A stretch of 64,000 bases of DNA from Nitrosopumilus sp. GTDB lineage: Archaea > Thermoproteota > Nitrososphaeria > Nitrososphaerales > Nitrosopumilaceae. A program made the position numbers and the translations under genes. How positions within the stretch are numbered: position 1 is the stretch's first letter; each line of letters opens with the position of its first letter. The stretch spans positions 248,001 to 312,000 of the forward strand of contig NZ_JAILWM010000001.1 in the NCBI RefSeq assembly GCF_025698945.1, in the 5' to 3' direction. The notes beneath the pieces were generated by a model that saw nothing but the letters and a program-made list of their open reading frames with translations, made no database searches and was not told the origin of the DNA. This document shows positions 1 through 8,307 of this stretch, one piece after another.

Positions 1-224
1 ATGGAGATTCTCTCAAAATAACCAACAAAGACAATTCAATACATGATGTAATTTTGTTTATCAATAAACATGACGACACTGCCGTTTTTGGAATTCGTGT
101 CAATCCTGGTGAAAGTTTTGTGGAAACTGTCTATCGTTTTGGAACTTTTGAATTAATAAGCTGGGATGAAAACGAGAAAGAATATCCTTGGATGCATGGA
201 GTTGTAAGTGTCACGGAGAAATAG
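1..224 (+). CDS. C-terminal end of a cupredoxin-like secreted protein (partial)
   Basis: The frame is open from the left edge (first full codon at base 3) to TAG at 222-224, giving about 73 residues of a gene that begins outside the window. The visible part has GDSLKITNKD and ends PWMHGVVSVTEK, the pattern of the last strands of the cupredoxin-like sandwiches common in thaumarchaeal secreted proteins. There is no cysteine in the visible part, so an intact type 1 copper site is not supported. The TAG is followed by AAA and then the ATG of the next gene, the same junction seen repeatedly in this region. Confidence 0.6.
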   Translation, partial: GDSLKITNKDNSIHDVILFINKHDDTAVFGIRVNPGESFVETVYRFGTFELISWDENEKEYPWMHGVVSVTEK

Positions 225-227
225 AAA

Positions 228-1418
228 ATGAAAATTCAACTTTTAATAATTATTGGAATGATTGGACTGGGCATTATCGCGATAAATACGACATATGCTC
301 AGTGTGTCCCTGATCCTGAAAACACACGTGCTCCATGCTATGACAATCCTACCACATTAATCATTAAACCACATGAAGCTAAAATTGAAAATATCGACGG
401 ACAATTGTTTTATGCCATAGGCCCTTTTTCATTACAAAAAGAGTCTGAGGATAGAATTCGTTTGAATGACGTGACTTTTACCTATCCTTCATATCCAAAT
501 CCTCCAGTGCCTGGAGGACCTGTATCTATCACAGTAACATTTGATGATGGAACAAGATATCATATTTCTAAAGTCGGCACACCTTTACCATTTGTTGAAT
601 TTAGAGAACATCAAGACCAACAGGCAGGAGTTAGGCGTAATACAGATGGCACTTTTAATTTTCTGCTAAGTGCTGACAAACAATCCCTATCTCCACTAAA
701 ACAAATCAAATCAGGGGTTCCATTAGTTGATGTTCAATGCTCAGATGGAAAACATGCTGTTTACAAATACAATAGAATGAGAGTTGCATGCGTAACAGAA
801 GAGACACAAAGTGAATTGTGGAATAGGGGATGGGCAACAATGAGATTTTACACAGAAGAAAATACTTCGGCACATGCATTATGCAACAACTTTGAAGGAA
901 AATGGCATCCCGAAAATAGAGGATGTCGAAATATTTCTGATCATCAGTGTTCTTTGATGGGGGGAGAATTTGTTCATGATGTAAGTATTTATTCCGCTGG
1001 CATATATTCTCCCAAAATTGTTTCTATGTGTGTAACCATGGATGCTTACGATGATGAAGATTTTAGTTTTTATCGTCTTTTGATGTCAGGTGAATCTTTA
1101 GCTGTGAATGCATCAAATTCTGATTTTATAGAAATACCATACAAAATTGAAAATGGCAAATTAAAACAAATGAAACATGAAGATGTCTCTTCATTGATAC
1201 TGGATATTGATTCAGAGTATGGTGGAAATCTGACTATGGTCATTCCATTTGGAATAATTGATAGAATTCCAGAGGATGCACATCTAAGCATAATGGTTTT
1301 AGTAAATGGTGAGGAGATAGATTATCAAATATCAGAGTATAGATCTGGCGCACGTTCTATCTATATTGAATTTACTCAAGCAAATCCACAAATTGAGATC
1401 ATAGGTGCTTGGTGGTAA
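228..1418 (+). CDS. Secreted modular protein with two-Cys/RGW module
   Basis: A 396-residue protein with a signal peptide (about residues 1-24, ending TTYA). After it comes a short Cys-rich stretch (QCVPDPENTRAPCYD) that resembles the mature N-termini of the proteins at 20407 and 25754. Residues about 154-202 carry the module SPLKQ-x-KSGVP...C-x16-C-V...RGWA found in five other proteins of the window. The last 100 residues resemble the beta-rich module of the 15919-17097 and 6387-6842 proteins (GGNLTMVIP, a central VNGEEI turn, a closing IEIIGAWW strand). It starts three bases after the previous stop. The function is unknown; an extracellular role is inferred from the signal peptide. Confidence 0.8.
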   Translation: MKIQLLIIIGMIGLGIIAINTTYAQCVPDPENTRAPCYDNPTTLIIKPHEAKIENIDGQLFYAIGPFSLQKESEDRIRLNDVTFTYPSYPNPPVPGGPVSITVTFDDGTRYHISKVGTPLPFVEFREHQDQQAGVRRNTDGTFNFLLSADKQSLSPLKQIKSGVPLVDVQCSDGKHAVYKYNRMRVACVTEETQSELWNRGWATMRFYTEENTSAHALCNNFEGKWHPENRGCRNISDHQCSLMGGEFVHDVSIYSAGIYSPKIVSMCVTMDAYDDEDFSFYRLLMSGESLAVNASNSDFIEIPYKIENGKLKQMKHEDVSSLILDIDSEYGGNLTMVIPFGIIDRIPEDAHLSIMVLVNGEEIDYQISEYRSGARSIYIEFTQANPQIEIIGAWW

Positions 1419-1441
1419 TAATTCAAAAACTAAAACCAAAT

Positions 1442-1465
1442 GTTCAAACCTATTGGGATTTGAAC
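1442..1465. repeat. TTCAAA/TTTGAA stem-loop, member of a dispersed family
   Basis: GTTCAAA at 1442-1448 pairs with TTTGAAC at 1459-1465 across a 10-base loop, just after the stop of the preceding gene. Related elements lie at 2611, 3901, 5075, 20887 and 22183. A transcription-terminator or dispersed-repeat role is inferred only from position. Confidence 0.55.
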
Positions 1466-1507
1466 TCAAGCAAACATAAAATGAATCCATCACACATTAA
1501 ATGATAC

Positions 1508-2257
1508 ATGACACTTGATTTGAAAATATTATCTACGGGAATAGGTTTGAATTTTGGGAAGTTCTTTTCTTATGATGAATTCACATATGCATTAAAAAAT
1601 GAAGGATTTGACCAGAAATTTTACACTATTGGTAGAATGATTGGAACAGACCCTCAAGGAAGACGACTCAAACAAAATTTAGAAAAAAACAATCTAGAGC
1701 AATCATCTGATAAATATAATATGATTGGAAAATATTGCTTAGCTCATACCTATGGAGACATGCTGTTTGTAGGTCAAAATTTTACTCAAGACGGTGGTCT
1801 AGAAATGAAGATAATTCCAAATCTTACAAATGAAATGCTGTTTGTTATCAACACATTTTGGAATACTGTAAAGATTTCCAAAGAAAGTATTACAGAAGGA
1901 ACGTTACTGGCTGCCATAACCGTTTCAGATAATGAAAAACACTTGTTGTCAAATAGTGAAAATTCTGAATATGACTTCGAAGACATGAAAATAGAAAAAT
2001 ACAATGATGAAGTAATTCTAAATCCTGCATTTCATAGAGGATTACATCCAAAAAACATACATGAATACATACAATCCCATCCAGAGGTTACCAAAAAAAC
2101 AGAAGGTTGGGGGGAAATCAAAGTAAAATACTCTGATCAGCAATACACTATATCATTTGAATATGGAACTAACAACATTGATAAAATGATAGATATGATA
2201 AAACATCCAAATAGTTACTGTGTTGGCATAATTCAAAAATTCAAGAGCAAGTACTAA
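1508..2257 (+). CDS. Hypothetical cytoplasmic protein, 249 aa
   Basis: I do not recognise this 249-residue protein. It has no signal peptide and no membrane segment. The sequence is soluble and charged, with a central LTNEMLFVINTFWNTVKISKESI stretch split by polar residues and a C-terminal strand-rich part (WGEIKVKYSDQQYTISFEY). The start is ATG at 1508 within TACATGACACTTGAT. It stands alone between two elements of the TTCAAATC repeat family (1442 and about 2259), so it may be an independent unit inserted between secreted-protein genes. Possible function cannot be judged from the sequence. Confidence 0.7.
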   Translation: MTLDLKILSTGIGLNFGKFFSYDEFTYALKNEGFDQKFYTIGRMIGTDPQGRRLKQNLEKNNLEQSSDKYNMIGKYCLAHTYGDMLFVGQNFTQDGGLEMKIIPNLTNEMLFVINTFWNTVKISKESITEGTLLAAITVSDNEKHLLSNSENSEYDFEDMKIEKYNDEVILNPAFHRGLHPKNIHEYIQSHPEVTKKTEGWGEIKVKYSDQQYTISFEYGTNNIDKMIDMIKHPNSYCVGIIQKFKSKY

Positions 2258-2340
2258 ATTTATTGGTATTTGAACCATAAGATCATTCAATCTCAATTCA
2301 ATAAATAATATTTAAAAAAGTGGTTTTGTCAAAACATAAT

Positions 2341-2538
2341 ATGGAATGGTATGATGTTTTTGTTGCAATATTATTTGTGATTGGAGTTACTGCATATCCT
2401 GGCTGGAATCTTGTACTACGCTTAGAATTGAATTTTGAAAATCGGATTAAAATTAAATCAAAACCATCTAAACAAAGTAAAATTAAATCAAAACCATCTA
2501 ACCAAGTTAGCGAATTAGAAAAGATATTTGGAGTTTAA
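2341..2538 (+). CDS. Small single-span membrane protein
   Basis: The ATG at 2341 is preferred to the in-frame GTG at 2320, because a TATA-like TTTAAAAAAG lies directly before the GTG and would place transcription start near 2341. The 65-residue product has one membrane segment (about residues 6-25) followed by a basic tail. The tail contains an exact-looking duplication, KIKSKPSKQS then KIKSKPSNQ, encoded by a 27-base direct repeat around 2450-2503. It ends SELEKIFGV, similar to the end of the small membrane protein at 10711-10929 (FQEIFGL). Function unknown. Confidence 0.55.
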   Translation: MEWYDVFVAILFVIGVTAYPGWNLVLRLELNFENRIKIKSKPSKQSKIKSKPSNQVSELEKIFGV

Positions 2539-2610
2539 TCCTGCATGTCTTTAGAATTCATATGTTAAAATAATGACAGGAATCAAACACTCAACAATTT
2601 CCTAAATACA

Positions 2611-2634
2611 GTTCAAATCTGTATGGGTTGGTAC
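2611..2634. repeat. GTTCAAATC element (dispersed family)
   Basis: GTTCAAATCTGTATGGGTT resembles GTTCAAATCCATATGGATT at 22183. The flanks ATACAG and CTGTAT (2608-2624) can pair around TTCAAAT, like a tRNA T-arm, but no other tRNA part is present. It lies after the stop of the preceding gene. Confidence 0.4.
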
Positions 2635-2679
2635 ATGTGATAGAATATTTTATGAATAACCTGATATGCAAAATAGAAT

Positions 2680-3426
2680 ATGAAAACTAAACTATTGATA
2701 GTTATTGGCATTGCAGTACTAAGTGTAATTGTCTTGGGTGCTAATTTCATGTCTGATAATACACAACAACGCGAACAAAAACTAGATCAAAGTCATCTTG
2801 CAACAGATAGCAAAGGACATTGTGGAGAAAAGTATATTGAAGTTGGAAATGGTGACTGTGTCCTAAATCCTGAATTCATTAAACCAAACACGATCATAAT
2901 TTATGATGTATATGAAAAGAATGGTTCAAGATTATCTCTTGCCCCTCATGATATGGTGATTGATTTGAGAGATGGCAACACTATAACATTTGTCAATGAC
3001 GGACTCAACACTGTTAATATTTTTGATAACTCTCAAGGACTATGGAGTTTTGAGAACGTAGAACCTTCATCTGAGAGGGAATTGGTCATAAATGGTACTG
3101 GATTTTATAAAATCCTGGTCCAAAATTCCAGAGAGGGAGAGAGCGGTAGAATAGTTGCATTGTCTGATAAGACAAACTATCTTCCAGTTGAGACAAAGGC
3201 TAAAATGGCACAAACAATTGTTGGCAGTGATTTTAGAAAAAATGTTGGTTTGCTTGGTGTTGGAAGCGGTGGTGCAGAGCCTGGAATTACAATTGGCATT
3301 CATGAAAAATTCCAAGATGAACCTAATGCAGAACAATTCTATTATGAAAAATACAAGAACATGATTCCATTTGACGTTCCCATTTGGATTAAATTTCATG
3401 CTCCAATAGTAGCGCAAACTGGATGA
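2680..3426 (+). CDS. Secreted/anchored degenerate cupredoxin-like protein
   Basis: The 248-residue protein starts MKTKLLIVIG, the common start cassette of this region, with a hydrophobic segment at residues 4-23. After a Cys pair (HCGEKYIEVGNGDC) comes a cupredoxin-like sandwich of about residues 80-165, visible as LRDGNTITFVNDGLNTVNIF and a closing GFYKILVQ...GRIVAL. The usual copper ligands are not evident: Asn takes the first His position and there is no Cys in the final loop. It is therefore likely a structural or binding domain, not an electron carrier. The gene leads directly to the two small genes that follow. Confidence 0.7.
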   Translation: MKTKLLIVIGIAVLSVIVLGANFMSDNTQQREQKLDQSHLATDSKGHCGEKYIEVGNGDCVLNPEFIKPNTIIIYDVYEKNGSRLSLAPHDMVIDLRDGNTITFVNDGLNTVNIFDNSQGLWSFENVEPSSERELVINGTGFYKILVQNSREGESGRIVALSDKTNYLPVETKAKMAQTIVGSDFRKNVGLLGVGSGGAEPGITIGIHEKFQDEPNAEQFYYEKYKNMIPFDVPIWIKFHAPIVAQTG

Positions 3427-3433
3427 TTAGAAA

Positions 3434-3619
3434 ATGAGAACTAGATACAAAATTTTGTTAATAATTCTGGTTATCTTGTCCTCTTGGTATGTTTTAACAT
3501 CTCCTATATATCCACAAGAAAGACCTTGTGATGTGGGCTTTGAGGATACAATAGTGGGATATTGTGTACCGCGTATTTTCATGATCAATTATCCTTCAGA
3601 CATAATAGAATGGTTATGA
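3434..3619 (+). CDS. Small secreted or anchored protein, 61 aa
   Basis: A 61-residue product starting MRTRYKILLIILVILSSWY, which is a signal peptide or anchor. A short exposed part follows with two cysteines (RPCDVGFEDTIVGYC) that could form a disulphide. The start has the cassette form TTAGAAAATGAGAACTAG, eight bases after the preceding stop region. The TGA at 3617-3619 is immediately followed by the ATG of the next gene. Function unknown; too short to be an enzyme. Confidence 0.6.
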   Translation: MRTRYKILLIILVILSSWYVLTSPIYPQERPCDVGFEDTIVGYCVPRIFMINYPSDIIEWL

Positions 3620-3820
3620 ATGAAAACTAGACTTTTTGTTTTTTGTATTGTTACAGTGTTGATCTCTATTGCGACTTTGTTTTTTGTGACAAATGATCTT
3701 GGTGGCTATTCTTACATTCCAATTGATTGTAAAATTAAAGACATGTTTGGATATTTCTCAGATTCTCCTGAATCTTTGGTAGGTTGTTTTAGGGTAAGCC
3801 ACCCTGCACAATTCCAATAG
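3620..3820 (+). CDS. Small secreted or anchored protein, 66 aa
   Basis: A 66-residue protein starting MKTRLFVFCIVTVLISIATLF, an N-terminal hydrophobic segment. The exported part carries two cysteines (IDCKIKDMFGYF...LVGCFRV), much like the 61-residue protein directly upstream, so the pair may be related small disulphide proteins. It begins at the base after the preceding TGA and uses the same ATGAAAACTAGACTTTTT start sequence as many genes here. It ends this short plus-strand array. Function unknown. Confidence 0.6.
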   Translation: MKTRLFVFCIVTVLISIATLFFVTNDLGGYSYIPIDCKIKDMFGYFSDSPESLVGCFRVSHPAQFQ

Positions 3821-3900
3821 TTTACAAATATTGGTTTCTGATTGGAGGCTGAAATAACTAATATTGGAAAGTGCCATTTTAATTCCAAATAAATTATTTA

Positions 3901-3919
3901 TTCAAATCTTGACAGACCC
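3901..3919. repeat. Left copy of a direct repeat flanking the 3944-5038 gene
   Basis: TTCAAATCTTGACAGACCC matches TTCAAACCTTGACAGATTT at 5075 in the same orientation. The two copies flank the next gene on both sides and belong to the TTCAAATC repeat family. Confidence 0.5.
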
Positions 3920-3943
3920 ATGCATTGACTTGTGATGTGTTTT

Positions 3944-5038
3944 CTAATTATTCCCTTTGTTTAATTGAACCGTAGTTTTCCAAGGACCTGAAATTATTAG
4001 AAATGAAGGAAACTTGTCTATCTTTGCATATTCAAATTTAGTTCCCCTCATAGGTTTACGTGACATCGCAAAGTTTGGATCCTCTCTTGGAAATCGTTCT
4101 TGAATGAGAATCTCATTCAGTGTTATGGTCAGATGTTTAGAATCAGAAGGTAACTGTTTACTGCTAAACTCATACTTGTATTCAAATCCCTCCTGAGAAC
4201 TAGAGCCTCCACCACCATGACTTGACAGTTCGAATAAAGTCCCAACATCATCTTCCAGCGTGACCACTACTGATGTAGAACCATTGTGAATGGACTGATG
4301 CTGCTTGAAATTGCTTTTAATGTATATGAAAAATCGAATCCCCGTATCAAAGATTTCAAGTGACGGTATAGTGACATCAACATTATTCAAAGTTTCTTGA
4401 TATACAATAGGAATCACGCTTTGTAGTTTTTCAAGTTTAGGGCTGGCAAAGTAAGAACTGAGTACATCTGGATTTATCTCTACAAACGCTATTGCGGTAT
4501 CTTTGGTGATTTGAGAATAATCTTCTGGTTCAACACAGGTAATCATGTACCCAAAGTTCTTTTCTGGTTTAGAATCCATAAACCGTAATCTGTCGTTTTT
4601 ACATACAATAAGATTCTCAAGATTGTTTTTTTCAAAACATTCATTGTTAGACCCAGAATTAAGCGACATTAAACAAACTTTGGTTGCATGACGAGTACCT
4701 TCACATACCTTTTCTACACGGACTGGAATTAAACCTGAACTAAAACGATTGATGTTTTGTGCAACAAACATTCCTACCCTTATTGGCGGCAATATTGTTG
4801 GATTATCAGACAGATATGTTACATCCGAATCATTTGGTAGTTTAAAATCATCCTCCATTGCATAGCACACTGCACCTGAGCTTTTCGTTCCAGTTATTTT
4901 GACTGTATCGCCCTCACATATTCCCATCTTTTCCATTTCACTTTTTTCAATGCGCACTATGGTTGTATCAAAATCATCCACAGTAGGAGGCAACATTCTA
5001 AAAAGATTCATGTGATGTGATACTCTATTGACTTTCAT
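3944..5038 (-). CDS. Stand-alone Cdc48 N-domain-like protein with unknown C-terminal domain
   Basis: In this 364-residue protein, residues about 18-110 resemble the double-psi beta-barrel N domain of Cdc48/VAT: TTIVRIEKSEMEKMGICEGD, then VKITGTKSSGAVCYA, then PPIRVGMFVAQNINRF and GLIPVRVEKV. No AAA ATPase module follows. The remainder (about 120-364) is a predicted beta-rich region with a Gly/Ser linker (SSHGGGGSSSQEG) that I do not recognise. A substrate- or adaptor-binding role is inferred from the N domain alone. Direct repeats at 3901 and 5075 flank the gene, which suggests it moved as a unit. Confidence 0.6.
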   Translation of the reverse strand: MKVNRVSHHMNLFRMLPPTVDDFDTTIVRIEKSEMEKMGICEGDTVKITGTKSSGAVCYAMEDDFKLPNDSDVTYLSDNPTILPPIRVGMFVAQNINRFSSGLIPVRVEKVCEGTRHATKVCLMSLNSGSNNECFEKNNLENLIVCKNDRLRFMDSKPEKNFGYMITCVEPEDYSQITKDTAIAFVEINPDVLSSYFASPKLEKLQSVIPIVYQETLNNVDVTIPSLEIFDTGIRFFIYIKSNFKQHQSIHNGSTSVVVTLEDDVGTLFELSSHGGGGSSSQEGFEYKYEFSSKQLPSDSKHLTITLNEILIQERFPREDPNFAMSRKPMRGTKFEYAKIDKFPSFLIISGPWKTTVQLNKGNN

Positions 5039-5074
5039 AAATTCTTATTATTTACTATTGAAAAAGTAATTAAA

Positions 5075-5096
5075 TTCAAACCTTGACAGATTTGAA
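5075..5096. repeat. TTCAAA/TTTGAA stem-loop; right copy of the flanking direct repeat
   Basis: TTCAAA (5075-5080) pairs with TTTGAA (5091-5096) around CCTTGACAGA. It shares the TTGACAGA core with the element at 3901. Confidence 0.55.
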
Positions 5097-5195
5097 CTGA
5101 AGTCATTGTACGGTACCACAATTTATTGTGTATTTCATTTTTGGGTGCTGTAAAATCTATGGGGCATAATCTTTCTGTAAACTCTCGGGACATGG

Positions 5196-5342
5196 TTATT
5201 TTTTCATATTTTTTGACAGAACTTCATTTATAATTTCTGAGAATGAAACACTCTTTGCTTCTTTTGCGATTCTGTCTGCCTGAATCTTTCTTAATTTCTT
5301 AACAATCTCATCGTCAAGCATTACTGTTATTCTTTGTGCCAT
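5196..5342 (-). CDS. Ribbon-helix-helix protein, 48 aa
   Basis: A 48-residue protein of the MetJ/Arc/CopG type. An N-terminal strand (QRITVMLDDEIV) is followed by two helices (KKLRKIQADRIAK and SFSEIINEVLSKN). This is the full length of a minimal RHH DNA-binding fold. Its ATG overlaps the stop of the zinc-binding gene just upstream on the same strand (TAATG), so the two are almost certainly cotranscribed. It is likely a small transcription regulator or an antitoxin; no toxin is adjacent. Confidence 0.75.
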   Translation of the reverse strand: MAQRITVMLDDEIVKKLRKIQADRIAKEAKSVSFSEIINEVLSKNMKK

Positions 5343-5500
5343 TAGAAACCCCTACTTATTTTTCTCGTATGGCTTGAGTCATTTTTAACTGCTTCTTCAA
5401 TTCGCTTCTCAATATCCAAAATATGCTCATCCCTACATTTGTCGTGACAGAACTTTTCATCCCCATTAAACGATTTTCCACAACGATGACACTTTCCCAA
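5342..5500 (-). CDS. DUF2116-like micro zinc-binding protein, about 52 aa
   Basis: The frame encodes KCHRCGKSFNGDEKFCHDKC followed by a charged helix (EHILDIEKRIEEAVKN). The C-x2-C...C-x3-C arrangement with FC before the third ligand is that of the small DUF2116-type zinc ribbons of archaea. There is no ATG; I chose TTG at 5500, but an ATT or GTT slightly upstream is possible. The stop overlaps the start of the RHH gene by one base. Its role is probably in nucleic-acid or protein binding with its RHH partner, which is an inference from context. Confidence 0.6.
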   Translation of the reverse strand: MGKCHRCGKSFNGDEKFCHDKCRDEHILDIEKRIEEAVKNDSSHTRKISRGF

Positions 5501-5637
5501 ATATTTTCCCTCAATTATAACTCAGTAAACATCATTTAAAAAAACATGAGTGTTATTGTTACACAAAACTGTCAACATCAAGAAAATTCCAATATTGGTA
5601 AGAGGTCATATAATATAATCAATAACCATAAGGTTAT

Positions 5638-5671
5638 CTTATACCCTAATCTAACTTATACCCTAATCTAA
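5638..5671. repeat. 17-bp tandem repeat, two copies
   Basis: CTTATACCCTAATCTAA occurs twice in tandem (5638-5654 and 5655-5671), followed by a partial CTTAT. The second copy covers the stop codon of the nuclease-like gene at 5668. Confidence 0.8.
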
Positions 5672-6288
5672 CTTATCCATCTGTTACTTTTAGAACTAAA
5701 CCTAGTGTTTGTTTTGCCATAACTTGGATACCTGTGTGTTTTTTTCTGGTACGTGTTTTTCTGATATGTCTTTGTATGATAACTGGTCTTTGATGAATAC
5801 TGGATGTGAAGCGAGTCGGCAATCTCTTTTCCTGACTTTATCTTCCAGTCCATCTCTATGTGGTGAGGTTTCTCAAAGATATCCTCAATTACAAATACTG
5901 CAATTGGCAGTGCAATCTTGTACATTGTATTGTGCTGGTTTTTTGAGAATATTCCAAGTCCTGTCTTGACTTCTGACCAGCAAAACTCACTTGGCCGTTG
6001 CACTCCACTAGTTGCATCTCCTACCTTGCATGCCAAATAGTCAAATACAAAACTAGGATTCTCTACTGAGCCATTTGATGGCGTAGATATTGCCCTTACT
6101 TCAGACTTTATCGAATCAGGAATCTTTACGCGAATACGAGAAAATCCCTTCTTAAATGAGACAACATCCAATGTTGAGTTGTGCAAGTTTTCTAGTGAGC
6201 AGTACGCCCACCCTCTCTGATCACAGAGTTCTTTGTAGTATACCTCCCCAAGTGCCCCTTTGAGAGCATTGGTAATTCTAGGTCGCAT
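5668..6288 (-). CDS. Predicted PD-(D/E)XK nuclease-like protein
   Basis: The 206-residue protein has a restriction-endonuclease-like core. An N-terminal helix carries a Glu (GALGEVYYKEL), an acidic position lies in FDYLACKV, and the E-x-K motif appears in FCWSEVKTGLGIFSKNQ, ending with a Gln as in VRR-NUC and resolvase-like families. The C-terminal 45 residues are a low-complexity basic Tyr/Thr/Lys/Ser tail (YHTKTYQKNTYQKKTHRYP), likely for nucleic-acid contact. The start ATG CGA CCT AGA is well placed. The family assignment rests on motif spacing only; nuclease activity is inferred. Confidence 0.55.
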   Translation of the reverse strand: MRPRITNALKGALGEVYYKELCDQRGWAYCSLENLHNSTLDVVSFKKGFSRIRVKIPDSIKSEVRAISTPSNGSVENPSFVFDYLACKVGDATSGVQRPSEFCWSEVKTGLGIFSKNQHNTMYKIALPIAVFVIEDIFEKPHHIEMDWKIKSGKEIADSLHIQYSSKTSYHTKTYQKNTYQKKTHRYPSYGKTNTRFSSKSNRWIS

Positions 6289-6386
6289 AAAATGGTGTAA
6301 TTTTTTATCTATCTAAGAGATAGTTTGTTCTTTTTGAACAGCACAATTTAGGATTTTAATTCATATAGTTTTAATTTTCAAATCTT

Positions 6387-6842
6387 TCAAAATCCAACAA
6401 TTTCGATACGAGTATTGTTGTTTACATCTATTCGTAGTACATTGTTTTCTATTTCATATGGAATCTCTATACCATCGATAAGAATTACCAAGGAATCTAA
6501 TTTTATCTCAAATCTTTTTTCCAAATTAGGCAATGGATCACACATTATGACATAGCCATGCAAAGTCGGCACAGGTTTTAGTATTAATGAATGAGCTACA
6601 TCATCAACTCTAAATTCGCCAATTGGAACTGTATAAAAAATTGAAAATTCTTCCTCGATAGAATAATGCGGTTTGCCGTCATTGGGTCCTGAAACTGCCC
6701 TTCTTCTATCTACAAAATTGACATCCTGTGGAATGTCGCATTGCTTTGATAGCCTGTTCTCTGGTATAGTTGCAGGTGAAATAGAAAAATATGCCACTAT
6801 GACAATGACTGAGATAATTATAGGGATAAGATATGTTCTCAT
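6387..6842 (-). CDS. Membrane-anchored small beta-module protein
   Basis: A 151-residue protein with an N-terminal anchor or signal (IPIIISVIVIVAYFSIS). Its C-terminal half (LDSLVILIDGIEIPYEI...RIEIVGF) matches the beta module at the end of the 228-1418 protein and in the middle of the 15919-17097 protein. It starts MRTY from the TAGAAAATGAGAAC cassette, directly after the stop of the upstream 6846-8306 gene, and is the last gene of this minus-strand array. Extracellular location is inferred; function unknown. Confidence 0.65.
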   Translation of the reverse strand: MRTYLIPIIISVIVIVAYFSISPATIPENRLSKQCDIPQDVNFVDRRRAVSGPNDGKPHYSIEEEFSIFYTVPIGEFRVDDVAHSLILKPVPTLHGYVIMCDPLPNLEKRFEIKLDSLVILIDGIEIPYEIENNVLRIDVNNNTRIEIVGF

Positions 6843-6845
6843 TTT

Positions 6846-8306
6846 CTACATGCCTCTTGAAACAGGAACAGCCCAATGTCTGCCAATTAGCTTCTTTGCA
6901 GTATCTCCAGTAACACAAACAGGCTTTCGTGTTTCAGGTTTAAGCAGTAATGTAAATTCTTCAGTACATTGAATATTGTGTTTGTCTATTCCTGATTTTG
7001 TCTGCTCGTAGGGAGTTGAAAGCTTTTTCACCTTGCTAATTGGTTGAGATATCCCATCAGACTTTACATAGATATTTTCAAACAATCCTTTGGTTTCAGA
7101 TGTTTGATCATCATAACCTATGGTATAACCCCACACAGGATAGCAAACCCCTTGTTGGTCATATGTCAAAACAAGCACTCTCAAAAGAAATATTCCATAA
7201 TGAAACTCTGAATACGTACGGGGATTTCCTGGCTCATCAGGGGTCTTAAAGTGCTCAAATGTTGCAGATGGGTAACTTTGAAGGAATTGTTGTACCACTG
7301 GATCTTTGTACAACATAGCTTTTACTGCAATTTCATCATTTACATCACACCATGTTGGAGAATTATGATCAGATACTATGTTCAAGTAAACATTTCCCAC
7401 CTGCTTGTACAACATAGTCTTGTAGACATCTAATGTAAATAATGAATTGCGTTTGTCATTTATTCCAACAGTAATAACTGAGTTTTTCGGATTAATAGAC
7501 AGAGATGAAATTGGGATGCCAAACTCATCATCATTCATTATTTTGTTTAAGATATTAAATGTCTTGTCTGCTTCTCGGAACTGGTCGGACATGACATGAA
7601 CAGTACCAATCAGATCCTGAGTTCTGTGTTCTGCCAGAAATAATTGAAATTCCCCAGGTTGGTAAAACAAAAATGAAGAGATTCTTTCAGGAATGATTAT
7701 ACTGTGAAATCTATCAGTAGAACTCCATCCAATACCATCCTTGTGTTCCACATAATTTCCAGTTGAAACACTACGTTTGTCAGGAGTCGTATTGTGCCAT
7801 TCCACAACAGTTCCAACATCAATGGTTACCACTGAAGGGTCTGTACAGGCTACAATACAGTCACCAGAAGAATCAGAGTATATCAGGACTGTCTTTTTTG
7901 GATAGGTTTTGTTTTCCTCTAGTGCTGGAAATGTAACTATATCTAAAAATGGTTGCTTGTCATAAAAAATTCCTAAAACATAGTTCCCTTCGGTGGGTGG
8001 GACGAATTGATATGAAACAGTTGTAGTTTCGCCATATTTGAGAAGGATGTGTTGTTTTTGATGATCCAATATTTTGTCATTTACGGTACGTGTAGTGAAT
8101 GCTATTTCAAAACTTTCAATATCTTCTTCATTGTTTGTAATAACAGTTTCAAAGATTATTGGTTGTCCGACAATTCCAGCAGATACAACAGTATCGTTTG
8201 CATTTCTTGCAATTAATGGCTCAAATTCCAATGCATTTGCTGGAGAAATTACAGTCAATCCAAGTAATGAAACAAATCCAATGAGAATCAAATGTCTAGT
8301 TTTCAT
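6846..8306 (-). CDS. Secreted multi-domain cupredoxin-like protein
   Basis: A 486-residue protein with a signal peptide ending SPANA (about residue 25). The order is an Ig-like domain (IIFETVITNNEEDIESFEIAF), a cupredoxin-like domain (CTDPSVVTIDVGTVVEWHN...FQLFLAEH...IGTVHV), and a domain with the pattern YKDPVVQQFLQSYPSATF...LRVLVLTY...CYPVWGY, shared with the 22255-23178 protein. It ends with the two-Cys module (IQCTEEF...VCVTGDTAKKLIGRHWA). The copper ligands look incomplete. One base separates the upstream TAA from its ATG. Function unknown; probably a cell-surface or pseudoperiplasmic protein. Confidence 0.75.
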   Translation of the reverse strand: MKTRHLILIGFVSLLGLTVISPANALEFEPLIARNANDTVVSAGIVGQPIIFETVITNNEEDIESFEIAFTTRTVNDKILDHQKQHILLKYGETTTVSYQFVPPTEGNYVLGIFYDKQPFLDIVTFPALEENKTYPKKTVLIYSDSSGDCIVACTDPSVVTIDVGTVVEWHNTTPDKRSVSTGNYVEHKDGIGWSSTDRFHSIIIPERISSFLFYQPGEFQLFLAEHRTQDLIGTVHVMSDQFREADKTFNILNKIMNDDEFGIPISSLSINPKNSVITVGINDKRNSLFTLDVYKTMLYKQVGNVYLNIVSDHNSPTWCDVNDEIAVKAMLYKDPVVQQFLQSYPSATFEHFKTPDEPGNPRTYSEFHYGIFLLRVLVLTYDQQGVCYPVWGYTIGYDDQTSETKGLFENIYVKSDGISQPISKVKKLSTPYEQTKSGIDKHNIQCTEEFTLLLKPETRKPVCVTGDTAKKLIGRHWAVPVSRGM

Positions 8307-8307
8307 T

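Noticed and set aside
2605-2634. tRNA-like T-arm (ATACAG-TTCAAAT-CTGTAT) here and similar GTTCAAATC words at 20886 and 22183
   Set aside because: No acceptor stem, D-arm or anticodon arm can be drawn around any of them. They fit better as a dispersed repeat family.
5638-5671. Telomere-like CCCTAA units
   Set aside because: Only two copies of a 17-base unit; the CCCTAA word is incidental.
6706-6972. Overlapping frames on both strands near the junction of the 6387 and 6846 genes
   Set aside because: They cross a normal TAGAAAATG junction between two supported genes and show no independent features.
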